64,000 nucleotides of DNA from Lusitaniella coriacea LEGE 07157 (GCF_015207425.1 NZ_JADEWZ010000011.1:62001-126000), one strand, 5' to 3'; counted from the first letter of the stretch, positions 25,769 to 35,430 are shown. Notes: generated from the letters alone by a model not told the origin. A program made the numbers and translations.

Positions 25769-26698
25769 ATGACTCAAAGCCTCGACCCGACAGTTTTACC
25801 GCCCTCTTTTCCCGACCATACTCAACTTCCCGACGAAGACGGAACGTTTGTGAAAAATTTCCAGGAACATCCTCAAAGTATTTTCCTGACGGACTCGATT
25901 CTTCCGGTTCTCCAACGCCTCCATCCTGACGGACAGTACGCGATCGGGCAAGATTGTGGCATTTATTGGCGAGAAACCGACCCCCCAGAGCGCGGTGCAG
26001 AAGCCCCAGATTGGTTTTATGTGGCTGGGGTTCCCCCACTACTCGATGGTCAGTTTCGCCGCTCCTACGTCCTGTGGCGGGAGTTTATTGCTCCTTTGAT
26101 TGCGATTGAGCTGGCGAGTGGCGATGCTTCCCCGGAACGCGATCGCGCGCCTCTGAGTCGAACGAAAGGTCAAAAACCGGGAAAATTCTGGGTTTACGAA
26201 CAAATTATCCGCATTCCCTACTACGCGATTTTTATTGTCAGCACTGGAACTCTGGAGGTCTACCATTTGGTGAATGGTTCCTATCGTCTGCTTCCTCCTA
26301 ACGATCGCGGACATTTTGTTATTGAGCCGATGAATGTTGAGTTAGGCGTGTGGGAAGGGAATTACGATAACCAGAAATTGCGATGGTTGCGCTGGTGGGA
26401 TAGTGAGGGAAATTTGTTGCTGATTGGGAACGAACGAGTTGCAATTGCAGAACAGGAAATTCAAATCGAACGCGATCGCGCCCAACGTGCAGAACAGGAG
26501 ATTCAAACTGAACGCGATCGCGCACAACGTGCAGAACAGGAGATTCAAACTGAACGCGATCGCGCACAACGCGCAGAACAAGAAATTCAAACTGAACGCG
26601 ATCGCGCCGCACAACAACAACAAGAAGCGATTTCCCGCTTATTACGCATGGGATTAACCGCCGAACAAGTAGCAGAAGCGCTTTCCCTGGAGTTATAG
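25769..26698 (+). CDS. Uma2-family (DUF820) protein with coiled-coil tail
   Basis: 309 residues. The N-terminal 200 residues are a Uma2-type restriction-endonuclease fold (AEAPDWFYVAG; LIAIELASGD; a KFWVYEQIIRIPYYAIF segment), with acidic residues D and E and the following Lys/Tyr that fit the PD-(D/E)xK layout. Uma2 proteins are very numerous in cyanobacteria and their role is unknown. Residues about 227-280 are a coiled coil of four 14-residue repeats (AEQEIQTERDRAQR), and the C-terminus LLRMGLTAEQVAEALSL resembles the tail of many such proteins. It starts 49 bp after the previous gene. Confidence 0.85.
   Translation: MTQSLDPTVLPPSFPDHTQLPDEDGTFVKNFQEHPQSIFLTDSILPVLQRLHPDGQYAIGQDCGIYWRETDPPERGAEAPDWFYVAGVPPLLDGQFRRSYVLWREFIAPLIAIELASGDASPERDRAPLSRTKGQKPGKFWVYEQIIRIPYYAIFIVSTGTLEVYHLVNGSYRLLPPNDRGHFVIEPMNVELGVWEGNYDNQKLRWLRWWDSEGNLLLIGNERVAIAEQEIQIERDRAQRAEQEIQTERDRAQRAEQEIQTERDRAQRAEQEIQTERDRAAQQQQEAISRLLRMGLTAEQVAEALSLEL
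26447..26608 (+). repeat. 42-bp in-frame tandem repeat containing HIP1
   Basis: Three 42-bp units plus a 36-bp partial unit, each containing GCGATCGC read as Arg-Asp-Arg-Ala. Unit starts are 26447, 26489, 26531 and 26573. The units differ by few bases and encode AEQEIQTERDRAQR in the coiled coil of the Uma2 protein. Recent unit duplication is likely. Confidence 0.8.
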
Positions 26699-26699
26699 G

Positions 26700-26780
26700 T
26701 ATTAGGACATTGGTGAAGGTGAGCTGGGGAGCTGGGGGAGCTGAGGGAGCTGAGGAAGCTGGGAAGCTGTGAATTTGGAC
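26700..26780. repeat. Purine-rich short tandem repeat
   Basis: Units related to GAGCTGGGGGAGCTGAGG run through this gap. The opening ATTAGGACATTGGTGAAGGT recurs at about 63509-63530, so a dispersed repeat may begin here. No gene is present. Confidence 0.45.
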
Positions 26781-26823
26781 TGTCCTAACTGAAACTGTAC
26801 GGAAGCATGAATTTGAGCAAAAC

Positions 26824-27780
26824 CTATTTCTTCGCCACCGCCCCCACATGAATCCCATTACTACACAACTGAGCCACCCACAACCCCAAATCGGGATCGG
26901 TGAGATCGTCTGTCAATTCTTGCTTAATACGTTCTGCTTGCGCTTGGGAATCGCAGAGAGCAAAAACCGTCGAACCGCTTCCAGACATTAAAGTTCCCAA
27001 AACTCCCGAACGCTGTAATGCACCTTTGAGGCGCGCGATTTTAGGGTGTTCGGGAAGGACAACTTTTTCAAGATCGTTGTATAACTGTTGACCGATTTGC
27101 GCCCCATTTTGACCCACAATCGCCTCGACAAGGGGGCTGGAGTGAACGCGGGAGGCGCGAGATTGAATGCTGTCTGCATCGGTGAGGTAGGTATCGCCGA
27201 ATTGCTGGCGATAGGTATTGTATGCCCAAGGGGTTGAGATTTCCAAACTGCGATATTTCGCCAGAACAACCCACAACCAATCGGGGGAATTGATAGGATC
27301 TAGGCATTCTCCGCGTCCCGTCGCGATCGCGGTTCCCCCAGAAATACAAAACGGGATGTCCGATCCCAATTGTGCGGCGATCTCCTGCAATTCCGGTTGC
27401 GTCAATCCCAACTCCCACATCAAATTAAGTCCCACCAATACCGCCGCAGCGTTGGTCGAACCCCCTGCGAGTCCGGCGGACACGGGAATATGTTTCTCAA
27501 TCGTAATATCCACACCGCCGAATTGGTGAAAGGAGTCGGGAAATTGTTGACTCATCACTTGGGCGGCTTTATAAGCTAAGTTCTGCTCTTGGGGCGGCAT
27601 TTGGGGAGAATCGCAGTGAATGCGAAAGGCTTGTCGTCCGTTGGCGCGCAACTCCAGGCGATCCGCAAGGCTGATGCTTTGTAAGAGCATAACCAGTTCG
27701 TGGTAGCCATCGGCGCGATCGCCCAGAATTTCTAAATAGAGATTGATTTTAGCGGGAGCAATGAGGGAGTAAGAGTGCAT
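26824..27780 (-). CDS. ispE: 4-diphosphocytidyl-2-C-methyl-D-erythritol kinase
   Basis: This cytoplasmic kinase of the MEP isoprenoid pathway phosphorylates CDP-methylerythritol. It has 318 residues of GHMP-kinase fold: APAKINLYLEI at the start, the ATP loop PVSAGLAGGSTNAAA near 95-110, and the C-terminal LMSGSGSTVFAL motif. Lengths and motifs are those of IspE. It follows rsmA and TMEM14 on the same strand (gap 132 bp), a common cyanobacterial neighbourhood. Confidence 0.95.
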   Translation of the reverse strand: MHSYSLIAPAKINLYLEILGDRADGYHELVMLLQSISLADRLELRANGRQAFRIHCDSPQMPPQEQNLAYKAAQVMSQQFPDSFHQFGGVDITIEKHIPVSAGLAGGSTNAAAVLVGLNLMWELGLTQPELQEIAAQLGSDIPFCISGGTAIATGRGECLDPINSPDWLWVVLAKYRSLEISTPWAYNTYRQQFGDTYLTDADSIQSRASRVHSSPLVEAIVGQNGAQIGQQLYNDLEKVVLPEHPKIARLKGALQRSGVLGTLMSGSGSTVFALCDSQAQAERIKQELTDDLTDPDLGLWVAQLCSNGIHVGAVAKK

Positions 27781-27912
27781 TGGATCGATCGAATATCGAG
27801 ATTGAGTGACTATTTATACTGCAAACATAAAACCTTGGGTAGGTTAGGCGGCACGTTAGCAAGGAATTCGCGCTCCGATTCATTAATCCGCCATAACCCA
27901 CCGCAACTTTTT

Positions 27913-28224
27913 TTATCCCAATTGAACCAGAAGGAGAGCAAGGGTGGGAATGCCAGCGAGAATCATCAATCCGGCGGGCATCATTTTACGAGTTTTGATT
28001 AAGCGAATCACGAAGGTAACAATCAGAATTGCACTCACGGCTGCTGCTAAAGTCAAACCCAAGACTTGTCCTTGGAGATAAATAAATGCTGCCACCAGGA
28101 GCAAGATGCCGCTAATTGTACCAGAGACGAGAGAAATTTTACTTTTTGCCTGCACGTAGCCGATAATGCCGCCAACTAACGCGAGAATTCCGTAGGCAAT
28201 GGTTGCAATGGTTCCTAAATTCAT
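27913..28224 (-). CDS. TMEM14-family membrane protein
   Basis: 103 residues from the ATG at 28224 (MNLGTIATI); upstream codons belong to the end of rsmA. Three to four hydrophobic helices with Gly-rich turns (AYGILALVGGIIGYVQAKSK) match the TMEM14 family, small membrane proteins of unknown activity. It overlaps the 3' end of rsmA by 4 bp, indicating translational coupling. Confidence 0.82.
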   Translation of the reverse strand: MNLGTIATIAYGILALVGGIIGYVQAKSKISLVSGTISGILLLVAAFIYLQGQVLGLTLAAAVSAILIVTFVIRLIKTRKMMPAGLMILAGIPTLALLLVQLG

Positions 28225-29117
28225 GGATTTTCCGCCGTTTGTAAAAGGTAATTGCTGAGTTTGACCCACTCTTCCACGCTTAATTGTTCGGCACGGGCTT
28301 GAGGATCGATCTCTAATTGTTCCAGGAATTGACCCGCGCGATCGCGCTCAACCATGCCTTTTAAATTATTTCGTAACATTTTGCGGCGATTGGCGAAGCC
28401 TAATTTAACCAATTGACCCAAATGGCGGGGATTTTCTGCTACGAGGGAAAGGGGTTCCCCTTTGTCGTGCAATCTCGGTTGCAATCGAACCACCGCAGAG
28501 TCCACCTTGGGAGGCGGAACAAAGGCTTTCGCGGGAACCGGGCAAATGAAGTCGCAGGCGGCTAAATACTGCATCCGCACCGATAGCGCGCCAAAGGCTT
28601 TACTGTTGGGTTTGGCGGTGAGGCGTTCGCCAATTTCCTTTTGCACCAGGAGGACAATGGACTCGAATGCCGGTTCTCTCGGTTGCGCGATCGTTCCCAA
28701 TAATAACTCTAGAATTGGCCCAGTAATGTTGTAGGGAATATTGGCAACCACCTTATTGGGATTTTGGAATCGAGGGAAATTTTGCAGGTGCGCTTCCCAA
28801 TCCAGAGAGAGGATGTCTCCTTGGAGAAGAAGGAAGTTATCTTTTTTACCAAGAGTTTTGGCAAGTTTTTGGCACAAATCGCGATCGATCTCCACCGCCA
28901 CAACCCCCTCCGCAGAAGCGAGCAGGCGGCGCGTCAAAATACCCGTTCCAGGGCCAATTTCCAGGACGCGATTGCGCGATTGAAGGTTAGCGGCTGACAC
29001 AATACGATTGAGTATTGCATCGCTGCGAAGCCAGTGTTGTGCAAAGCGTTTGCGAGCTTGAGGGTACAAAAGAAAATTACCAAGAGATCGTGAAGGGTTT
29101 ATAAAGTATTTTCGCAT
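28221..29117 (-). CDS. rsmA: 16S rRNA dimethyladenosine transferase
   Basis: RsmA (KsgA) dimethylates two adjacent adenines in the 3' end of 16S rRNA using S-adenosylmethionine. The ATG at 29117 is used; a GTG 27 bp further upstream is weaker. Motifs: FAQHWLRSDAILNRIV, SAM site VLEIGPGTGILTRRLL, acidic VVAVEID, and the target-adenine motif NIPYNITGP. About 298 residues, a normal length. TMEM14 and ispE follow. Confidence 0.93.
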   Translation of the reverse strand: MRKYFINPSRSLGNFLLYPQARKRFAQHWLRSDAILNRIVSAANLQSRNRVLEIGPGTGILTRRLLASAEGVVAVEIDRDLCQKLAKTLGKKDNFLLLQGDILSLDWEAHLQNFPRFQNPNKVVANIPYNITGPILELLLGTIAQPREPAFESIVLLVQKEIGERLTAKPNSKAFGALSVRMQYLAACDFICPVPAKAFVPPPKVDSAVVRLQPRLHDKGEPLSLVAENPRHLGQLVKLGFANRRKMLRNNLKGMVERDRAGQFLEQLEIDPQARAEQLSVEEWVKLSNYLLQTAENP

Positions 29118-29263
29118 ACGGAGAGAGCGCACGATCGAGATCACATTTCCGGCATTATATAGATCACTGCACGTGTCCTGGAATATTGAGACAAAGTAAG
29201 GACTACGGAGATTGATGACTTAAAGGTTACTGTTTCTGTTGTTGCTTCTACCGAATTTTAACT

Positions 29264-29461
29264 ATGGCTACTCAAATATCTTCTCCCGTAACCATTCAGC
29301 AAGTTGCCCAGAACATTTTGTCCTCGCGTCGCATCACGCGCAAAGATCAGAACTTACTAATTTCCCAGTTATCTTCTTCTTCTTTCGATGAAGTAGAAAA
29401 GCGATTAGTCAATCGAGTGTATGAACTTTTACTCAAAGGATTTATTCGCGTTGTGGATTGA
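29264..29461 (+). CDS. Small conserved protein, perhaps HetP-like
   Basis: 65 residues, MATQISSPVTIQQVAQNIL at the start. The C-terminal half (ITRKDQNLLISQL, then NRVYELLLKGFIRVVD) resembles the conserved end of cyanobacterial HetP-like proteins (heterocyst commitment family), which have an R/K-DQ...L and a ..G.(I/L)RVVD ending. Similarity is from memory and short, so function is unproven. It is monocistronic between divergent rsmA and ureB. Confidence 0.6.
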   Translation: MATQISSPVTIQQVAQNILSSRRITRKDQNLLISQLSSSSFDEVEKRLVNRVYELLLKGFIRVVD

Positions 29462-29682
29462 TGGGGATCCCTCGTAACCCACACTAAAATCTGATTAATA
29501 ATGTGCTATTTTTGACCGACACGGAGACTCAGACAAAAGGAGCAGTATTGGCGTTTTCTCCATAATTGCTCTTTGAAGAATAGGATTTTGGCCTCACACC
29601 GAGTCGTTTCTCCTTTAAACTATCCTAGACGCGATCGCGGAATTTAGATCGTTGCATCAACTGAGGAGAATTAAATAGCATT

Positions 29683-29991
29683 ATGATTCCTGGTGAATTA
29701 ATTGTCCAAGACGGAGAAATTGAGCTAAATACAGGTCGTCCCACCTTACAAATATCCGTTGCGAATACAGGAGACCGTCCCATTCAAGTGGGTTCCCATT
29801 TTCATTTCTACGAAGTGAATGCCGCCCTGCAATTTAACAGACCTCCTACCAAAGGAATGCGCCTCAACATTCCCGCCGGAACCGCCGTGCGCTTTGAACC
29901 CGGAGACGAACGCGAAGTCGAGTTAGTTGCGTTGGCAGGCAGCAGGGAGGTTTATGGGTTGAATGGCTTGGTTGATGGGTCGTTGAAGTAG
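29683..29991 (+). CDS. ureB: Urease beta subunit
   Basis: 102 residues with the family start [16 protein letters not shown] and the conserved [11 protein letters not shown] and [27 protein letters not shown] segments. Structural subunit of the nickel enzyme that splits urea to ammonia and carbon dioxide. GAGGAG lies upstream of the ATG. It stands alone: neither ureA nor ureC is next to it; ureC is 4 kb away on the other strand. Confidence 0.95.
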   Translation: MIPGELIVQDGEIELNTGRPTLQISVANTGDRPIQVGSHFHFYEVNAALQFNRPPTKGMRLNIPAGTAVRFEPGDEREVELVALAGSREVYGLNGLVDGSLK

Positions 29992-30066
29992 TAAACGAAA
30001 TATCGCGCTAGATATTTTTAGCTCGAATAATTAATTACGGTGTACCTCATCCAATCGAGACTTGCT

Positions 30067-31074
30067 TTATTCAATTTGCAAAGCAATTTTCCCCATCATT
30101 GACCCTAACTCTAACGTCCGATGAGCCGCAGCCGCTTCTTGGAGGGGAAACGTTTGACTGAGATGGATCTTTAACTTCCCTTCATCAAACCACGTCGCGC
30201 ATTGTTCGAGAATGGACGCTTGATACTCCAACGCCGAAACTAACCCCTGTAGCATTGGCGTTAACATCAACTCTAAACTAATGCGGTGGTTGCGCTGGCG
30301 AGCAACCTTTAAGTTACCGCTTTTCCCGTCGGGTTCGAGAATCGTAACAATGTCCCCGTAAACGCGAACCGCCGGAATCGTGTCATAAAAAGTTTGACTC
30401 CCGACAGTATCAAAAGCTAAATCAACGCCTTTTCCCTCCGTCCAATTCAACGCCGCTTCTGCGAAGTCCGTTTGTTTGTACAAAATTGGCAAATCCGCCC
30501 CAAACTGACGCACGAGTCGTTCCTTATCCGAAGAACTTACCGTAGTGCAAACTTCAGCACCCTTGAGCTTTGCCAGTTGAATGGCAACATGACCCACGCC
30601 ACCCGCTCCCGCATGGATTAGGACTTTCTGCCCCGCTTCGAGCCTCCCTCGGTCGTAGAGGGCTTCCCAGGCAGTAATGAGAACCAAAGGAGCTGCTGCT
30701 GCTTCTGGGAACGAGAGAGATTTGGGTTTCCGGGCAATGAAACGCTCGTCTACAACTGCCCATTGTGCGTAATTTCCCGTTCCTTGTTTGCCTAATCCCC
30801 CTTGACAGAAATATACTTCATCGCCCGGTTTGAATTTGCGAACTGTCGAACCCACTGCTTCGACGATTCCCGCACCATCGCAGCCTAAAATGGCGGGCAT
30901 TGCGTCGGGGTAAAAGGTTCCTCGCTGGCGAATTTTGGTATCGATGGGGTTCGTTCCTGCGGCTTTGAGGCGGACGAGGAGTTCTGTGGGTTGCTCGATT
31001 TCGGGGTCTGGCATTTCCTGAAGGTTCAAAACGTCAGGGTTGCCTGGGGTTGTCATTACAATCGCTTTTCCCAT
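30067..31074 (-). CDS. Zinc-independent quinone oxidoreductase (zeta-crystallin type)
   Basis: Start chosen at MGKAIVMTTPG (ATG at 31074), giving 335 residues. It is a medium-chain dehydrogenase/reductase with the GroES-like domain (GCDGAGIVEAVGSTVRKFKPGDEV) and the NADPH site VLIHAGAGGVGHVAIQLAK near 150. Catalytic zinc cysteines of alcohol dehydrogenases are absent. The likely reaction is NADPH-dependent reduction of quinones or enones. Monocistronic. Confidence 0.88.
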   Translation of the reverse strand: MGKAIVMTTPGNPDVLNLQEMPDPEIEQPTELLVRLKAAGTNPIDTKIRQRGTFYPDAMPAILGCDGAGIVEAVGSTVRKFKPGDEVYFCQGGLGKQGTGNYAQWAVVDERFIARKPKSLSFPEAAAAPLVLITAWEALYDRGRLEAGQKVLIHAGAGGVGHVAIQLAKLKGAEVCTTVSSSDKERLVRQFGADLPILYKQTDFAEAALNWTEGKGVDLAFDTVGSQTFYDTIPAVRVYGDIVTILEPDGKSGNLKVARQRNHRISLELMLTPMLQGLVSALEYQASILEQCATWFDEGKLKIHLSQTFPLQEAAAAHRTLELGSMMGKIALQIE

Positions 31075-31217
31075 GTGCTTTATAGCGCTACAAAGTTTAA
31101 GAGTACACGATTTCACAAGCCATAACCTATAGCTGGTGGGCGATGTCTAGCACTTTAGTATAAATAAATAATCCCATTCAAAGTTGATTTTGAGGGCTGA
31201 GTGCTTTAGGTTAACAC

Positions 31218-31250
31218 AACAAAAAAACCTTACTCGCAGGAGTAAGGTTT
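31218..31250 (-). terminator. Rho-independent terminator of the DUF4149-like gene
   Basis: AAACCTTACTC and GAGTAAGGTTT form an 11-bp stem with a GCAG loop at 31225-31250. On the reverse strand it ends in a run of T residues (complement of the A run at 31221-31227), so it stops transcription coming from 31281. Confidence 0.8.
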
Positions 31251-31280
31251 GTTGAAAAATTGCAAAACGAATCAATTGTT

Positions 31281-31790
31281 TTACACCAAAGAGCAGGAAT
31301 TCCGGTAACACCAACGTAGTAGTGTGGCTCCTGCAATCAGCTTGAGGGTTTCTAATAACCAATAGCCACCGTGCAATTCCATCATCGCTGTGGAAAGGCT
31401 TTCTGGAACCTCAAAGAGATTGAGTTGCAATCCCAAGCTGCTGATCTGCGGTGTCATGATGTAGGTATAGATAATGGCAACGATAATTAAGACCGCAGAT
31501 AGAGCAATGGAACCCTTTTGATGGCGTTGAGGGAGTTCGTGGCGGCGAAAGAGAACTAGAACGCCGGTGAGAACTAAAGCGGCACAAAGTAACTCAACTC
31601 GATTGAATAAGCCGAAAATTGAGTATCCCGCACTTGCAAATCCGGGTTGTGACATCATGCCTGTTGCAAATAAACTGGGGACAACCACCAAGTCTAAGAG
31701 CAAACTACCACTTAGCCAGAACCCTAGGGCAAACATTAAAACGGTTTGCCAGTTGACGCGATCGGATGGATTGCTGGAAACAGCATTCAT
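31281..31790 (-). CDS. Four-helix membrane protein (DUF4149-like)
   Basis: 169 residues with about four transmembrane helices: LMFALGFWLSGSLLLDLVVV (about 18-37), a FGLFNRVELLCAALVLTGVLVLF segment (about 59-81), SIALSAVLIIVAIIYTYIM, and a C-terminal helix LLETLKLIAGATLLRWCY. The layout and the RVE and E..HGG positions fit the DUF4149/TMEM205-type family of unknown function. A terminator lies downstream. Confidence 0.7.
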   Translation of the reverse strand: MNAVSSNPSDRVNWQTVLMFALGFWLSGSLLLDLVVVPSLFATGMMSQPGFASAGYSIFGLFNRVELLCAALVLTGVLVLFRRHELPQRHQKGSIALSAVLIIVAIIYTYIMTPQISSLGLQLNLFEVPESLSTAMMELHGGYWLLETLKLIAGATLLRWCYRNSCSLV

Positions 31791-31942
31791 ACTCTCCCTC
31801 CTTGTACTTGGTACTTGACTACTTTCAGCTTAACCAATATTCTGGGCAGGAAATGTCAAAAAACATGAAGATTAGCGGTAAGTAAAGTTAAGTTGGAGAT
31901 TTGGTAAATTTGACATTGCTGTGAAAATTGCACGCTTCAGAT

Positions 31943-33229
31943 ATGAACGCATCATCCCATTCAGTCTTATCGCTCTATAAACTCGCTCAAGGTGAAGGAG
32001 TTTTGCCTTCTGTACTCGGCGAGACAACGTTGAGCAGCTTGGTGGGAGCGTTTGTCGATCTCGCGATCGCGCACTCTTGCCAAACCGATTTTTGGCTCAA
32101 ACTCACTCCACAAGATGGTTGGTGGTCGGAGATCGAACGCTATCAAGAAGAGTGCGAAAACTCCGGTGGAATTCATTTTTGCCGAGAGGCGAGCGTGCCG
32201 CTTCCCCAAAGTTCTCAACAGCTTGTCTCGGTGCAACTTCAAGCGGGAACGTTGAGGGAGGATGAGTCTTTTCTTCTGCTGCTTTCGCCACAGTTCTCCG
32301 GACTGCTCGTCACCCAATATTCAAGCCATTCAGAGCGAGGAAAAGTACTTTGCCTTTTTGAAGCGTCCGCGATCGCGCGAGTCATCACCGGACTGCAATC
32401 CGCGATCGCGCCGGAAAAATTTAAATCGAGTCTGGCAAATCTCCCCCTCCCCCCAACCAATAGTTCGTCGATCGCGCAACTGCTGCTCAACCAAGCCCAA
32501 CGCGCGGAACAGTTAACGACAACCCTTTCTGACCCGCAACCCAACCAACGGAAAGACGAGTTTTTCAACCAAGGGTTGCAGGAATTAAGTACGACCTTAA
32601 CCCACTTCAAAACAGCACTGAGTCTTCTAGGCGCACCGTCCCTCAAAGCGCCACAACGCCAGCGCTATCTAGAAATGCTGCAACGGGAGTGCGATCGTCA
32701 AAATGCCTTGATTTGCGGAATGCGTTCTTTCATTGAATTAGAAACGCTCTCAGAAGAAGCAACCGCCGTTCGACTTTCAAATTTTGTCCCCGGTATTGTC
32801 AGTACCTATCAGCCTCTGGCAATGGAAAAAGGCATCCAACTGGGCTACACGATCCCGGCTGAATTGCCTCCTGTTGGCTGTCCGGCAAACTGGCTTCAGC
32901 AGATCGTGGTCAACCTGCTCAACAACAGTCTTCTGTTCACTCCTCCTCAAGGACAAGTTTCAGTTCGCGCATCGCTCAAAGGAAAACAGATCGAGCTGGT
33001 TTTCAAGGATACGGGAATTGGGATTGCACCGGGCGAAGTAAACAAAATCTTTGAGAATTTTTATCGCGGACGGAACAATCTATCGGAGACAAATTCTGGC
33101 GCGGGTTTGGGATTGACTAGCGTTCAACAGCTTTTGAGGCGTTGTGGCGGCTCTATTTCTGTTACCAGTCAACCCGATCGCGGATCGACGTTTACGGTAT
33201 TGCTCCCCATTGCTAAATCGCAAGGTTAA
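31943..33229 (+). CDS. DICT-domain histidine-kinase-like protein lacking the phospho-His
   Basis: 428 residues from ATG 31943. Residues about 30-160 resemble the cyanobacterial DICT sensory domain (FWLKLTPQDGWWSEIERYQEE; LLLLSPQFSGLLVTQYS). The dimerization region reads GLQELSTTLTHFKTALSLLG, where the expected His of (V)HELSTPL is Gln213. The ATPase domain is intact with NLLNNSLLF (N box), DTGIGI and GAGLGLTSVQQLL. It could still bind ATP, so it is a likely pseudokinase or partner subunit. Its stop abuts a convergent small gene. Confidence 0.8.
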   Translation: MNASSHSVLSLYKLAQGEGVLPSVLGETTLSSLVGAFVDLAIAHSCQTDFWLKLTPQDGWWSEIERYQEECENSGGIHFCREASVPLPQSSQQLVSVQLQAGTLREDESFLLLLSPQFSGLLVTQYSSHSERGKVLCLFEASAIARVITGLQSAIAPEKFKSSLANLPLPPTNSSSIAQLLLNQAQRAEQLTTTLSDPQPNQRKDEFFNQGLQELSTTLTHFKTALSLLGAPSLKAPQRQRYLEMLQRECDRQNALICGMRSFIELETLSEEATAVRLSNFVPGIVSTYQPLAMEKGIQLGYTIPAELPPVGCPANWLQQIVVNLLNNSLLFTPPQGQVSVRASLKGKQIELVFKDTGIGIAPGEVNKIFENFYRGRNNLSETNSGAGLGLTSVQQLLRRCGGSISVTSQPDRGSTFTVLLPIAKSQG

Positions 33230-33481
33230 TTACAAATTCGATTCGCTCTCCGGTGCAATTTCAAGCCCTGTCTGGCGAATTTGAGGGGTTTTGGGGATCA
33301 AATCTTTCAGTTCGTCAATCTGTACGCCAATCCCGTCGCAGGCTTCTGTTAGAGCATTGCGAAAACTTTCCAAATCTTCGCCATAGCCGCACAATCGGGC
33401 TGTGGTTTCAATTCCTTGTTTGGCATTCGCTCTCGCGCAGTCAATTAAAGCGTTTCCTGTCAAGGGTTGAGATGCGGTCAT
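33230..33481 (-). CDS. Small conserved cyanobacterial protein
   Basis: 83 residues, acidic, helical, with two cysteines in ARLCGYG and EACDGIG. GGAGGAG precedes the ATG closely, a strong ribosome binding site. It ends exactly where the pseudokinase ends, on the other strand (0-bp convergent). I do not recognise a characterised family. Confidence 0.7.
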   Translation of the reverse strand: MTASQPLTGNALIDCARANAKQGIETTARLCGYGEDLESFRNALTEACDGIGVQIDELKDLIPKTPQIRQTGLEIAPESESNL

Positions 33482-33720
33482 GGGACTCCTCCGTTATAGA
33501 TTTTTACTGCTCGGATCTTCGATCTTTTCTATTGTCTCTCCTCATTGTCGCTAAATCTACGTTGGAGTGGGTCATTTCAGTTATCAAAATAGGGAATAGG
33601 GAATAGGTAACAGGGAACAGGGGCAAACCTACGCCGACCACAAAGAAAGGGAGAAAATGACCGATCCCTGACTGCTGATGGCGATAACTTAGCCAAGTAG
33701 GATAGTTTATCGATCGCGCT

Positions 33721-35430
33721 CTAAAACAAAAAGTAGCGCTGTGCCATTGGCAAAACGGTTGCGGGTTCGCAGGTGAGTAGCTCTCCGTCGGCGCGAACTT
33801 CGTAGGTTTCGGGATCGACTTCAATTTTTGGGAGAGCATTGTTGAGCTTCAAATCCCGCTTGCCGATTTTGCGCGTATTGGAGACGGCGGCGATTGTTTT
33901 TTGCAGGTTGAGTTGTTGGGAAATGCCGGCGTTGAGGGCGGCTTGAGAAACGAAGGTCAGAGAGGTTGGCGCGATCGCGCCTCCAAAACTACCAAACATC
34001 GGACGCATATGAATCGGTTGTGGGGTGGGAATGCTGGCGTTGGCATCGCCCATTTGCGCCCAGGCAATTAACCCTCCTTTAATCACAATCTCCGGTTTCA
34101 CGCCGAAAAAAGCGGGTTTCCAGAGGCATAAATCTGCGAGTTTCCCTTCCTCCACCGAACCGACAAAATCAGCAATTCCGTGGGTAATTGCAGGGTTGAT
34201 CGTATATTTCGCCACGTAGCGCTTGGCTCGAAAATTATCGTTGCGATCTGAGTCTTCGGAAAGATGCCCGAACTGTACTTTCATTTTATGGGCGGTTTGC
34301 CAAGTGCGAATAATCGTTTCGCCCACTCGTCCCATTGCTTGGGAGTCTGAGGCAATCGTACTAAATGCCCCGCGATCGTGCAAAATATCTTCTGCGGCGA
34401 TAGTTTCCCGGCGAATGCGCGACTCGGCAAAGGCAACATCTTCGGGAATGCTCTTATCGAGGTGATGGCAGACCATGAGCATATCCAAATGCTCTTCCAG
34501 GGTATTCATCGTGTAAGGACGGGTGGGATTGGTGGAGGAGGGCAGCACGTTGGCTTCGCCGCACACTCGAATAATATCCGGGGCGTGTCCCCCCCCAGCG
34601 CCTTCGGTGTGGTAGGTGTGGATCGCGCGGTTTTTAAAGGCTGCAATCGTATTTTCCACAAATCCCGCTTCATTAAGGGTGTCGGTGTGGATGGCAACCT
34701 GTACGTCATACTCATCCGCAACGCTGAGGCAGGTATCAATTGCGGCGGGGGTGGTTCCCCAATCTTCGTGCAGTTTCAAACCCATTGCCCCTGCTAGAAT
34801 TTGTTCTCTCAATCCTTCGGGTTTGCTGCTATTTCCTTTGCCCAAAAAGCCCAAATTCATCGGGAAAGCTTCTGCTGCTTGCAACATTCGATAGATATTC
34901 CAGGCACCGGGGGTGCAAGTCGTGGCGTTGGTTCCCGTTGCTGGGCCCGTTCCGCCACCAATCATCGTGGTAATTCCCGACGCGATCGCGGTTTCGATTT
35001 GTTGGGGACAAATAAAATGAATGTGGGAGTCAATTCCCCCCGCAGTGAGAATCATTCCTTCCCCCGCGATCGCCTCCGTTGCAGGGCCGATAATAATATC
35101 TACATTGTCCTGAATGTGAGGATTGCCCGCTTTGCCAATTTTTTGAATTTTGCCGTCTTTAATGCCCACATCTGCCTTAACGATGCCCCACCAATCCAAA
35201 ATGAGCGCATTGGTTATTACTGCGTCCACCGCACCCGCCTCGCGGGAAATCGGGGACTGTCCCATACCATCGCGGATCACCTTCCCGCCGCCAAATTTGA
35301 CCTCATCGCCGTAGGTGGTGAAATCCCGCTCCACTTCTATTATTAGATCGGTATCTGCAAGGCGCACGCGATCGCGCGTCGTCGGTCCATAGGTTTCAGC
35401 GTAAGCGCGGCGATCCATTCGATAGCTCAT
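33721..35430 (-). CDS. ureC: Urease alpha subunit (catalytic)
   Basis: 569 residues, normal length. Nickel ligands are visible: GGIDSHIHF (the His-x-His pair) and [10 protein letters not shown]; a carbamylated Lys is in GLKLHEDWG near residue 219; catalytic His is in the VCHHLD flap near 320. It hydrolyses urea in the cytoplasm together with UreA and UreB and needs UreDEFG for nickel insertion. GAGGAGAAATT precedes the ATG. No other urease gene is beside it. Confidence 0.96.
   Translation of the reverse strand: MSYRMDRRAYAETYGPTTRDRVRLADTDLIIEVERDFTTYGDEVKFGGGKVIRDGMGQSPISREAGAVDAVITNALILDWWGIVKADVGIKDGKIQKIGKAGNPHIQDNVDIIIGPATEAIAGEGMILTAGGIDSHIHFICPQQIETAIASGITTMIGGGTGPATGTNATTCTPGAWNIYRMLQAAEAFPMNLGFLGKGNSSKPEGLREQILAGAMGLKLHEDWGTTPAAIDTCLSVADEYDVQVAIHTDTLNEAGFVENTIAAFKNRAIHTYHTEGAGGGHAPDIIRVCGEANVLPSSTNPTRPYTMNTLEEHLDMLMVCHHLDKSIPEDVAFAESRIRRETIAAEDILHDRGAFSTIASDSQAMGRVGETIIRTWQTAHKMKVQFGHLSEDSDRNDNFRAKRYVAKYTINPAITHGIADFVGSVEEGKLADLCLWKPAFFGVKPEIVIKGGLIAWAQMGDANASIPTPQPIHMRPMFGSFGGAIAPTSLTFVSQAALNAGISQQLNLQKTIAAVSNTRKIGKRDLKLNNALPKIEVDPETYEVRADGELLTCEPATVLPMAQRYFLF

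Noticed and set aside
26319..26858. Open frame opposite the Uma2 gene with repeated RDRVQFE units
   Set aside because: Antisense of the coiled-coil repeat; no ribosome binding site and strongly repetitive composition.
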